From Adiantum capillus-veneris (taxonomy: Eukaryota > Streptophyta > Polypodiopsida > Polypodiales > Pteridaceae): a DNA stretch of 64,000 nt. Position numbers and translations under genes: made by a program. This document shows positions 1 through 10,400 of this stretch, one piece after another (position 1 is the stretch's first letter; every line of letters begins with the position of its first letter). The notes beneath the pieces were generated by a model, which saw only the letters and a program-made list of their open reading frames with translations, did not search any database and was not told the origin of the DNA. The stretch lies in the NCBI GenBank assembly GCA_014529385.2, contig CM043956.1:65410620-65474619 (forward strand). Direction: 5' to 3'.

Positions 1-349
1 AATGAAAGTGAAATAAAAAGATCCATATACTATTTTAAAAGTCTCAATCATGGCATTGAGACCATTGAAAGTATGTCTAACCCAACACAACTCTAAGGCT
101 TCTTTTAGAAAGCAAAAACAAGGTGAGAGATGCATTATAAAGAGTATAGAAGTGAAGTTTCACTTTAATATTCTAAAACAATAGAATGCAAGAAAAGTTT
201 AAACATGTCAGGATATGAAATGAAAGTGAAATAAAAAGATCCATATACTATTTTAAAAGTCTCAATCATGGCATTGAGACCATTGAAAGTATGCCTAACC
301 CAACACAACTCTAAGGCTTCTTTTAGAAAGCAAAAACAAGGTGAGAGAT
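1..349. repeat. tandem repeat, 218-bp period, 1.6 copies
   Basis: Bases 1-131 recur at 219-349 with a single visible difference (a T/C change in the word tatgtctaac/tatgcctaac). The unit contains a small hairpin, GTCTCAAT-CATGGC-ATTGAGAC. The second copy stops abruptly at about 349, where the Helentron sequence begins, so the array was probably interrupted by that insertion. Whether it is part of a longer satellite cannot be seen because the window starts inside it. Confidence 0.9.
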
Positions 350-392
350 CACACAGGCCTGCAGGATGATGAATGAATGGGGAGTGGCTATG

Positions 393-1130
393 CTAAAGGT
401 GGTCAGAAGGTAGCATAATGTATGTCGCGGAGTGATCGGTCCAGTACATGTAGCTGGATCCTAATTCGTATTCGGAGATTGCAGAGCTCGCCCAAATATG
501 GTCCAAAGGAGATCTGTAGATAGTTGTAACATCTTTTACCAACTGTCGGATGTTATATTTGTTTAGGAAAGAGGAAAGCTGGTAGCAGGAAGAATTAGGA
601 ACTTTAATGTCAATGTTGAAGTCACCTAAGATAATGATTGGAATCTCCATAGTGTGTTGTTGAAGCAATGTTTTTAATGCATCTATTAAATTTGTTAGCC
701 TTGTTGAAGGTGAATTGTAAAGGGAAACTATTTTAATGATTTTGTTGTTTGTGAACTTGATCATTGTATGCAACATCTCAATTCCTGGACGAGAAATATT
801 CCCATGGTCAAAGTGCATTAGTGTTTCTTGGCGGAGAATTGAAACACCCAGTTTTGCATAAAATTGGTGTTGTAGAAAGCCTGGTATTGGATGCGGTATT
901 TTTTTTGTAGTCTTGTCTCTTGCAAACAAAGTACATGCGATGTCATTAGGATGGAATTTGTTGTAATCTTTCTTATGTGTTTATTGAAGGACACAATGTT
1001 GAGAGATTGAATTATGATATGTGTGTTTGAGTAAGCTTCTAATGACTTTTGAGTGGAGATCCATCTAGCTTGTGCTTTTAGGCGATCTAGTTCTTCTAGT
1101 ACATGTTGGTCGACCTTGATATGGGAAGGT
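393..1130 (-). pseudogene. Helentron EEP-family endonuclease domain (C-terminal end of the polyprotein)
   Basis: A minus-strand reading frame of 178 codons ends at 393. It carries the exonuclease-endonuclease-phosphatase core: GDFNIDI (about residues 102-108), DHIWAS, and a closing TDHSATYIM that matches the family SDH motif. Upstream in another frame (about 1,000-1,090) are LNIVSFNKHIRKI and LCLQET, which fit the N-terminal Asn and catalytic Glu motifs. The domain follows the helicase in the same direction, which is the Helentron arrangement. In that family it is thought to nick DNA during transposition and is related to non-LTR retrotransposon endonucleases. At least one frame change separates the two halves, so it is dead. 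A free-standing LINE endonuclease is unlikely because no reverse transcriptase adjoins it. Confidence 0.8.
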
Positions 1131-1139
1131 TGTATTCTT

Positions 1140-2760
1140 TTGAGCAGGTAAAGATTAGTTGGGTCTCAAACGCGTGACAATGATGTGTATGTGAGACCAT
1201 CTATTCTTATGTGTTCAAGATTGAAGGCTAGTGTTTGCAATGTAAGACCCTGGGAACGATGAATTGTTTGAGCACTAGCTGGTTGCAATGGGAATTGGTA
1301 TCTAGAGATGATGTTCAAGTAGCTTTTCTCGACTTGGAATTCACGAACGACTCGTTCTAGCGGGGTCCATTCTTTGTTAATGGCCGATGAATACAATGCT
1401 TGATTTTCATAGCGTTTTCTCTTTCCAGTGAGAGGGTTGGAGAAATGAACCCAAATTATTGTTTTTTTGCTTGTTTTTTTAAAGTTTTTGTACTCCCCTT
1501 CTTTCTCCGTTAACCAATTCATCAAGAATATCCAAGTTCCCTGCAAATAACTCAACAACAATGTCTGCTTTTAGGCTGAGTGTGGAATGCAATACTCCAG
1601 TGGATTTGGGATCTGTAGGAATGCTAATTGTTTTGTTGCATGAGTTATTTCTTTTGTCAATAGCGATGAAAGTTTGTGGCGTTCCCTCCATTTGATTGAA
1701 AACAGCAAGATCTGAGCGTCCTTTTCTTTGTTGGAGTAAAATAGATGAGAAACTTGACGTTTGGTTGTAATAGGTCTATATTAGTTGTTGTTAAGATATT
1801 CCAAATCCTCAGAAGTATGTTGTGCAACTTGAAGTCTATTAAGAATATCTATGAATGTTGGATCATTTTGTCGCATTGTTAGTGTAAGTTCGTAGCATTG
1901 TGGATAAGTGTGCTAATATGATGGGTAAACTGCTTCTAAAAGCATATGTTTTTGCGCAAAGATCCAGGTATCCTTAACAGGGCTTGCCTGACATAGATCA
2001 CCACAAAGAAGGACATCCAATCCATTGAACAGTTTATCATGAACACGCTTGATTGCTCGCAAACGAGAGTCAACCATGGAGAACACGCTTGAACCTATCA
2101 AGGAGACCTCATCAAAAACTACAAGTCTCAAGTCTTTATAAAGGAGAGAAAGCGCATTCAACTTTTCAACACTCAATCTTGTTTGTGTAGAAGTAATTAG
2201 AGGCAAGTGAAGTGCTGAGTGGATTGTGGTGCCACCAATATTAAAAGCTGTCTTTCTTGTGTATGCCATTAGCAATGTTGTTGGAGATTCTAGATTTGGT
2301 GCACTTCTATGGTTGTAAAATCATTGCAATGCTTCTACTAACAATAGTAATGTTAATGGGTTTTCTATTCCTGCACCTCTTGTGAGAAAGAGGTGTATTT
2401 GTTTGTTGCGTTGAATTCGTTTTTTCAATATTATGTCGTCAAATATGTGTCGTTGTTGGTCATTTAATTTGTCAATGGCTGCATGGAAGTCATCATTTTT
2501 CATGGAGGTGTACTTGAAATGTTGCAAGTGAAAAGTGTTTTTAGAGTGCATATTAATGTGCAGGTCATTAAGAATGTGAGCATCATGCGAGGCATGTAAG
2601 TCATTGTCGGTTGTACTAGTTGTGGTTGGGGAGGAAATGTAGTGCATTTGGTTTTTGTCTATTGAGCTTGGGGCTTTATTGAACTTGAGTTCATTTGATT
2701 TTATGGCTTGTATCTATTCAATATATACATCACTCCATGTACAGGATTTTGTCAAATGTT
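1140..2760 (-). pseudogene. Helentron PIF1-like SF1B helicase domain (broken)
   Basis: Minus-strand fragments line up with the Helitron helicase from N to C. First is a degraded Walker A region (LTRGAGIENP, about 2,360-2,390), where the usual GGAGTGKT has lost its Lys. Next are a Walker B region (LVVFDEVSLIGSS) and motif III (LLCGDLCQASPV, about 1,990-2,010). The C-terminal motifs SAQTIHRSQGLTL and YTSLSRV lie near 1,170-1,270. The role would be to unwind DNA during rolling-circle transposition. Stops and frame changes split the domain into at least four reading frames (around 2,320, 1,910, 1,560 and 1,165). With the Walker A change it cannot be an active ATPase. It leads directly into the EEP endonuclease with no intergenic gap. 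Confidence 0.85.
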
Positions 2761-3109
2761 GGTGCTTCGTTATTGGTCCAAGGAAGGTATAACAAGCATT
2801 GTTCTCTATAGTGGTCTTATGGGTTTTTAACAATATTATATTTCACGAATCGTATGATCTTAGCTTTGCGCAATGGTTTGTAAGTCATTCCTTCTTGTTT
2901 AATTGTTGATGCATATTCAGCCAAGCATAGATGATGGAGACTTTGTGGTCTTTTAGCATATTTATCAATAATGTTTTGGAAGAATATGTTTGTGTTAGAT
3001 AAGTGTAGTTTTTGTAGAGATGCTTTCCTTTGCAGAACTAATGCACGTTGATCAGGAGGGTTAGTACTTATGTATACAAAGTCACGAGTTGTAGTATGGA
3101 GTGGTAACG

Positions 3110-4200
3110 ATAGCACTATGGAAGATGCTTGTTGTACACTAATTTGTTGTGTGTTGAGAATAGTGTTACCGACCTTACGTAGCCGCTCAATTGTTGTTGC
3201 GTTGTTGGCGACACAAATATCAAATTAAGATTTCATTGCTGCTATCAATGTGTTGTCAATTTTTGTTATGTATGATGTGCAATAACTTGCTGCACCATGT
3301 GCGTTCAAGAAGAATTGAATATCAGTGTTTGCGTCCCATAGTGTTGCAATTGTGGGGTTGAAATTGTTTGTGTGAATGTCCTTCATATTTCATTTCAAGA
3401 AGATTGTTGATGTGGATAATGAGTTTGTTATTGCCAAAGTATATTCTTCGAATGTCAAATGCAGGCTTTGTAGCCATTCCTCAAAGGAAATGCTAGTTTC
3501 AGTGGGAAGTGTATCGAGGCTATTCTGAATGCATTTAAAAGTTTTCTTGCTTCTCATCTGGTTGTCGTAGTCATTGGTAGTTGGTCTGAGAATGATTGTG
3601 AATGGCATGGGGAACCTTGGGAAAGAAAATCGACAGGATTTGCCTTTCTTGAGGCAAGTTTTCTATGATGGTGCGTTTGTATTTCAGAAAGGTCTGATGG
3701 AACCCTGGAGCTGTCTGTACTTATGTACCTATCTATGAATGCCACAATAGCATCATCTGTGTCATGTTGGAATATAGGAGCTTGTTCAACCCATAAAATA
3801 CCATGATCACGCTGGCTGCCACTGCTTTGGAACTTTGTCATGAAGAAATAATCAAGAATTTTTCCGCATAATTTGCTATCGTTAAGTAGTATTCTTTTCA
3901 TGGCTGTGAAGCGATTAAGGTAGAAGCGAGCTGTTGTTATTGAATCTACTTGCACCAAACATCTATGGAAGGAGCTATCGCTTTCATTGCTATCTTGTTT
4001 AAGCAACACTATTTGTTCCAAGGCATCAACAAGTTTTTTCCAACGTTTTTCAGCTGAAGAAAGTTGGTGGCCCTAGTTGTCGAATCATGCCGAAAACCTT
4101 TTTTTTTTAATTTTCTTTGAAATCTGGTGAGGTACGAAGCGCTTCAAAGTCTCTGTACCCTAGTTGTGACGAGACTACTTTTTCTATGTTTATGTCCTAA
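3110..4200 (-). pseudogene. Helentron Rep (HUH-type) nuclease domain (broken)
   Basis: The strand reads DYFFMTKFQSSGSQRDHGILW at about 3,795-3,855. This aligns with the Helitron Rep core FQxRGSPHxHGLLW, but the first His of the HUH pair is gone (QRDHG). It continues with VAFIDRYIS and the His-rich IQTHHHRK that normally precedes a zinc-binding stretch. Further on, at about 3,255-3,302, ASYCTSYITK retains the paired tyrosines (Y-x3-Y) that attack the DNA strands. Another stretch (QSLHHLCLAEYAS, about 2,930-2,960) matches the region leading into the helicase. Several stops and a frame change interrupt it. With one metal-binding His replaced it should be inactive. Confidence 0.8.
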
Positions 4201-5952
4201 CAAACATGTCCAGTCGACAAGGTTCCTCCCTCAAGTTTTGCTTTGCGTAGGCGTATCCAAATGGAGGATAGTATTTTTTGCGTCATGATTTTCACTGATT
4301 TGAAAAATAATTTTTCGATGTTGAGGGCAAAACGTCTATCTTTGTGCTTGAGCTCCCATTTGGCTACTGTTTGGTAATTTTTAGATACGTGTTGGTGGTA
4401 TTTTCTAAGCTCTCCAAAGAAGATCGTAGGAAAACTGAGCTCCTCACAGAACACATCAAGAAATGGACCAAGTGGATTGTTCCCCTCTGATGGTGCGACA
4501 TACAAAATTTTATTGTTGTAATCAACTACTTGCGCAGCAATAGTGATGCTGTGCAGGAGCACATCAGTGTCAATAGCTTCCTCGTTCTCCATCTCGTATG
4601 TGTTTGTGTCTAGGGGAAGTGATGAGTGTGAGATTTCTTTAAAGCGTGCAAGCCATTTATCATTTATGGTTATGTTTTCCTTCTTATATAAAGAGGTATG
4701 AAGAAGAGCGTGTGTGGCCTTTACTGTCAGCAATGGTCTAACAAGGCCAGATAAGTAGCAATATGTGTACTCGAGCTTGCGTTTGAGCCCTATCAAGACT
4801 GAAGCCTCATCGTGGATAAATCGAGGAAGAACTTGTTGTGTTTTTTTTAATATTTGCAAGGACATTCACGACACTACCTGGCAAACCATATTGGCCGTCA
4901 TAAGTTAGTTCTCGAATCTTTGCGAACAGTATGCGGATGGAGACTATGCGTGCTTCAACATTGTTCAGTTGCAGGACTGGCGGCAGAGGGTCGTTAAAGC
5001 CCAATGTATGCAAGCTCTCAAACGGCAGCATAGATCTGTTTGATTTGCGTTTGCATGCACGACAAAAAAATAGAGAGGAGCATCTTTTTTGTTTTCCACC
5101 TCCAGCATGTAAGCATAGTGGAGGAGTGAAATGCGTGACTTGCGAAGAGCGGAAAAACAACTGGCCACACTTTTCGCATGGATATGTAGGTGTGTCATTA
5201 AGCCTCTTTAGGAATTTGTTTACAATCTTGTTTTTTTGTTGTGGATGAACGGAAGGATGTTGTTGCAATGAGGCAGTCTCTATCATCTTTATACGTCTTA
5301 GTCGCTTCAGTTTTGTTGTAATTGCAGAGTGTGTATGGACACAAAGCGGTTTCTTTTCAATAAATAGATCTACGATTTGAGTAGATGGTTTATGCATGTT
5401 CTCTCTCCACAAGTGGGTTAATGCATCACACTCTTCAATTGTCCAATGGACAAGTTTATGACGTGATTGTCAAGTCATGAAAGCATAATAGATGAAGCCG
5501 ATAATAGATCCATCTATAATTAGAAGTCCTTTTTTGAACTGTTCAATTGATTTTCCAACTACTTGTTTTTTGTTGTGTCCACTTGTAGCATTGTGAAGGA
5601 TTACGGTAAGTGTTTTTTTGAATTTGTGAGCAAAAATATTGATGACTTCTATTGTGAGACTCATCAATGTTTTACAAGTATCGTATAGAGCATGCAATTG
5701 TGTAGCTCTTTCACTCAATGACTCTAGCTGTGATCCAAAGCAGAATGAAGTTGAAGAGTGTGTGATAAAATTTGTTGAGTGGTTCTCAAACAAGCATTGT
5801 TGCATTATAAGTCTAAATGATTCAAAGCTTAAGTTTGTTTGCAATACACTATGGAGTGCTAGAAACAATTGTTGATTAAGAGGATGTGTTTGCATAAATA
5901 GCATGTCAATGTCTATCTCTTTTGGAATACTGAAACTAGTAGGATTTTCCAT
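4197..5952 (-). pseudogene. Helentron N-terminal region with cysteine cluster and Helitron-like-N domain
   Basis: The first Met of the long minus-strand coding stretch is probably MENPTSFSIP (ATG at 5,952). After a stop near 5,470 the frame resumes. A cysteine-rich block follows: CEKCGQLF..., a Cys/His cluster and CRACKRKSNRS (about 5,030-5,170). Then come LNNVEARIVSIRILF and IRELTYDGQYGLPGSVVNV (about 4,860-4,960), which match the conserved N-terminal block of Helitron helicases before the Helitron_like_N domain. The 222-codon frame at 4,197-4,865 contains VRPLLTVKATHALL and ELKHKDRRFALNIEKLFFKS, also typical of that domain. Two or three breaks are visible. The cysteine block may bind zinc and DNA; its exact role in this family is not known to me. 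Confidence 0.75.
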
Positions 5953-6026
5953 TATAGAGAGAGGAAGAGAGTAGTGTGTGTTGTTTTGCATATAATTGAT
6001 AGATAGAGAGAGGAATTGAGGACTAG

Positions 6027-6092
6027 ACACACACACACACACACACACGGAGAAAGAGAGAGAGAGCTTGTGTGTTGCTTTACAAGCAATGG

Positions 6093-6123
<31 letters not shown>

Positions 6124-6232
6124 AGAAGAAGAAGAAGAATGTGTGTGTGTGCGTGTGCGTGTGCGTGTGCGTGTGCGTGTGCGTGTGCGTGTGCGTGTGC
6201 GTGTGCGTGTGCGTGTGCGTGTGCGTGTGCGT

Positions 6233-6310
<78 letters not shown>

Positions 6311-6357
6311 TAATGTTTTGTGTATCTACCTATGCCTATTTGTATTTGATTCTAGAT

Positions 6358-6388
<31 letters not shown>

Positions 6389-6460
6389 ATGTTTTGTGTA
6401 TCTATGTGTGCCTATTTGTATTTGATTCTAGATCCATAGAGAGAGAGAGAGAGAGAGACG
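6027..6460. repeat. compound microsatellite: (AC)n, (AG)n, (GTGTGC)n, (TG)n, (AG)n
   Basis: In order: (AC)n at 6,027-6,048, (AG)n to about 6,122, (AGA)n, about 17 units of the hexamer GTGTGC at about 6,145-6,244, (TG)n to 6,284, (GA)n to 6,310. Two further (GA)n tracts at about 6,358-6,390 and 6,436-6,470 are separated by near-identical spacers (atgttttgtgtatctac/atgttttgtgtatctatg). The spacer repeat shows that a roughly 75-bp unit was duplicated. It lies between the Rep-helicase gene and the RPA-like gene of the Helentron. Confidence 0.95.
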
Positions 6461-6639
6461 GAGAGAGAAGAGAAATACAGAAATGTTTTGAGTTCTCAAT
6501 TCACGGTAGAAGCGAACAATACTTACAAGCATAACCACAATACTTAGAACCACAACCAAAAGTGTGCAAAAGCACGTTACAAAGAAGTAGAGGATGGAAG
6601 CATTGGTTTTGTTTGAGGATATAGTTAAAACAAGCAAAC

Positions 6640-7339
6640 AATGTAAAGGGTAGCTAGTAATGAAAGGCAAACATTCACAAGACGAAGATTCAATTTGATA
6701 CGCCACCACGTGGCCACTCGTGTTGATTTTGAAACAGCCAAACCCTGAGGTTGTTGCCAAGGTATCTCTTGCCTCGGAAATGGACTCAGCGTAAATTTGG
6801 TTGAAGGTTCTATCCAATGCAAGCACTAAATCGGCTGCTACACCACTTGCACATCAAGAAGCTTTTTGTCTTTTGTTGCAATACGTTCTTCCAGCTTCGG
6901 TGTTGTGATTATTCTGGTGTTGTTATTGCAAGATCCACAATAAGGTGCCTGCCTAAGTCTATACACTTTTGTGGATTTACAATTCGAACAATGCTTCTCC
7001 AGCAGCACACTATTGAAGTTGACGAATCTGAGGGTTCCAACAACCTAGACAAGGCAACTATGTAAGAAAATGAGAGAAGTCACTTCTAATATATCACTAT
7101 ATGCTATATGAGTGAACCTCACGATTGTAGCCCAAATTTTTGGTTTGCGCCTGAAAGACGGCGGCAAGCTCCTCTCTGAGGCGTGCACTACGAACAGGCA
7201 CTAGAATTGTAACATCCAGTATTGACAAGGTATTGGCCTTGGCAAGGAATGCACCGATGTTTCTTGCAACGCACATTACAGGGCCATCAACAACCATTTC
7301 TTGAAGCAATTGTTGGCAATCATCTTTGTGAGAGTTCAC
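6640..7339 (-). pseudogene. RPA-like ssDNA-binding gene of the Helentron, zinc-ribbon part
   Basis: On the minus strand an exon-like segment ends an intron with ...ttttttgtag at about 7,345 and reads HKDDCQQLLQEMVVDGPVM and ILDVTILVPVRSARLREEL. A second acceptor-like tract follows (cttacatag near 7,060). The next segment reads FNSVLLEKHCSNCKSTKVYR...APYCGSCNNNTRIIT (about 6,900-7,020), a CxxC...CxxC zinc ribbon like the one between OB folds in large RPA subunits. Further downstream ISEARDTLATTSGFGCFKI (about 6,720-6,790) continues it. Some Helitrons and Helentrons carry RPA genes, which fits the position just upstream of Rep. In-frame stops follow the ribbon. The assignment rests on the ribbon, the OB-like block across copia copy A, and the context. 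Confidence 0.55.
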
Positions 7340-7459
7340 AAAACTCAGCTACAAAAAAGATTAAATATGGAAACAAAATCAAAAAGAGCATCAATATATC
7401 ATGGAATATTTCAAATGTATAATAAAAGAGAAAAAAACAATAAGCAAGATAGGTCAATT

Positions 7460-10400
7460 TGTTACCATATACATGTGGTAGTGATGTGTGTGAACACACT
7501 AGGACCGTCGGGCCATTTTTTCCCTCTTTAGGAGGTTTTTTCCCCCGTGCATTGTATATACGCCCATCACTCTAGGGCTATCTATCTTTCCATTGCACAC
7601 TAAGTAACACACTCTCTATTGTGTGCCTTGAGCTTCCTTTGTCTTCTCCAAGTTGTGTGTGTTTCTCTGCAACCCTAATTCCAACAATTGGTATCAGAGC
7701 AGGTCACGTCCTCCCGGGCTTAGTCGCCAGCTGCTCCAGCACACGCCTGCTCAGTTTCTCCGATTTCAGTGAGCTTTGGCGAGCGTTCGCAGGTCGAAAA
7801 TTTTTTTGGGGGTGCTCGAAAAGCTTGGTCTGCTCAGAATTTTGATTTTGGGCTCATTTCGGCCTCCGTTTCCACTACAGGCAGTATCGCACAGGCTATT
7901 TCGTCACTTTGTGCAGAATTTCTGCCAGTGCCGTTTTCTGCATAACAGGTGCCTTATCTTCTACGGTTTGTGCTATATAGCACAAGTTGTTCCCGCTCCA
8001 TTTCTCCTATTTTCGGGCAGTTTTCACATCAGGTGCAGCATTTACCATGGCTAACAACAACAACGCAGATGTGTTCAAGATGTTTGCTACTGAGGACAGG
8101 TTAGATGGGGACAGCTACCCTATGTGGGCTTATATGATGCAACATGTTCTTGTGTCAAAGGGTGTCTGGAACATTGTGCAGGGCATTGATGTACGTCCTC
8201 GTTCTGAGGATGTAGACGATATTGAGGATGTTGCAAGTCTTGCTGCAAGGATTGCAGCTGTTAGAGTTGTTTTGCCTACAGTAGAACAAGCTCGTTGGGA
8301 TGTTAAGGATGCGCAGGCTCATGCATTGATTGCGTTGTCTGTGAAGCGCACCATTTTTCCTCACATCCGTTCAACAAAATCTGCAAAACGGGCTTGGGAT
8401 ATTTTAGCAGGTCTTTATGCAAGCCGCAATGAGGCTAAAATTTATTTGCTCCGTAAAGAGCTGGAGTCTAAGATTATGCATGAGGAAGATGATATGGACA
8501 CTTTCCTTGCTAGTGTCAAGGATATCAATGAGCACCTTATTTCTACAGGTGAAGTCATTTCAGACAGTTCCCTTGTGAAGACTGTTCTTAATGCCTTACC
8601 AGATTCGTACCAGACTTTTGCTAGTTTTGGAGACTGATGACCCAAGGAAATCCTGGAGTTGTCAAGTTTGATGCATTATGCACATTGCTATTGCAAGAGT
8701 CACTTTCCAAAAAAAACAGGACTAGGCAGCGTGTAGTTCAAAAGGCTTTTATTGCTTCTCAAAGAAAGGGTGGTAACAGTAATGCAGCCACTTCTTATGG
8801 TTCTGCTGCGAGTGGCAAAATTATGTTCCTAATGCTTCTGTTGGCAGTACTTCGTCTGGAAATTCTGGTGATAAGGGCAAAAAGAAGATGCATTGCCATT
8901 ATTGTAAAGCCAATGATCACTTGATCAAATCGTGTCCTAAGTTGAAGGCCAAAGAGGCTAAGAAGAAAGAGGGTGGTTCCACTGCAAATGCTGGTTCCAC
9001 TACAAATGCATCCATTGTTGAGTCTTCTGTGAAAGGAGACTGTGTTTCTGATGTTGATGCAGAATGGGCGTTTAGCGCAGAGTGCACTTACAATCCTGCT
9101 GTCCATGATGCATGCTTGTCAGTTGCTGCAGATTCACATGTGTGGTATTTTGAGAGTGGTGCTACAAAGTACATTACCTCACATCGTGAATTGTTTACCT
9201 CTCTCGATTCTGTCCCTCATGGGAATTCAGTCACTTGTGCCAACAACGCCTCTTATCCAGTTCAGGGAGTTGGAAGGATTGTGCTCACTGTTGCTAATAG
9301 CAGTTCCTTCACACTTGTTGATGCACTTTATGTACCTGGGATCAAGACGAATCTCTTGTCTGTATCCGCACTTGCTAGACTTGGACTTGTAGTCAAATTT
9401 GTGGATGACAGATGTACAGTTCATGATCTCAGTTTTGTTGATGAAATTGTTACATCTGGGCTTTTGTGCCGTGGGCTATATAAGCTCACTTTGTATGACA
9501 AGTGTGGACAAAATTTTGGAAATGCTGTTGCAGATTCAAGGGCTATTTCACATGCAAAACTTTGGCATGCACGTTTTGGTCATCTGAATTTTGCCAGTTT
9601 GCTGCGTTTGCAGAAATCTGATATGGTTGCTTCTTTGCCACCTCTTGAAGCACCTGTCAAACATGTTTGTGAAGGCTGTACTTTGGGTAAGATGCAGCGT
9701 TCTAAGTTTCCAAAGGATGGTTCAGTTCGGTCCACATGCAGGTTGCAGCTTGTGCATAGTGATGTTTGTGGGCCCATGCAAACTCCTTCCTTGGGCAATT
9801 ACCTATACTTCGTGACTTTCATTGATGATTACTCCAAGCATGCATGGGTATTTCCGCTTAAATCGAAGTCCGAAGTTTTTATGTGCTTCAAACAATTTCT
9901 GGCTATGGCTGAAAATGTCTCGAAATGTACTATGGGCACCCTCCGTTCCGATCGAGGGGGGGAGTATATGTCTCATGAATTTAATGCATTTCTGGCTAGT
10001 CGTGGGATAAAACACCAATGTACAGTGCCTTATACGCCTCAGCAAAATGGTGTTGCTGAGAGGAAAAATAGGTCACTAACGGAAATGGCACCATGTATGG
10101 TCAAAAGTCAAGCTTTACCGCATTCTTTTTTGCTTGAGGCCATCATGTGTGTCACTTATGTACTAAATAGGTGTCCTATGAAAGCTTTGCAGTCTATTAC
10201 TCCATATGAAGCATGGCATGATAGAAAGCCTTCTATTGAGCACATGCGTGTTTTTGGCTGTTTGGCATATGCTTTGGTGTCACAAGTGCAGCGCAGAAAA
10301 TTGGATGATAAGGCTGTCAAATGTATTTTTGTTGGTTATAGTGCTGAAACCAAAGGTTACAGGTTGTATCATCCACAAACAAAACGTATTTTGGTTTCTC

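Noticed and set aside
1-349. CRISPR-like direct repeat
   Set aside because: Only two copies of a 131-bp unit with a long spacer in a eukaryotic genome; it is a tandem satellite-type repeat.
6016-6534. Plus-strand frames of up to 172 codons across the (AC)/(GTGTGC)/(GA) tract
   Set aside because: Composition is entirely microsatellite-driven; all frames stay open because the repeats contain no stop.
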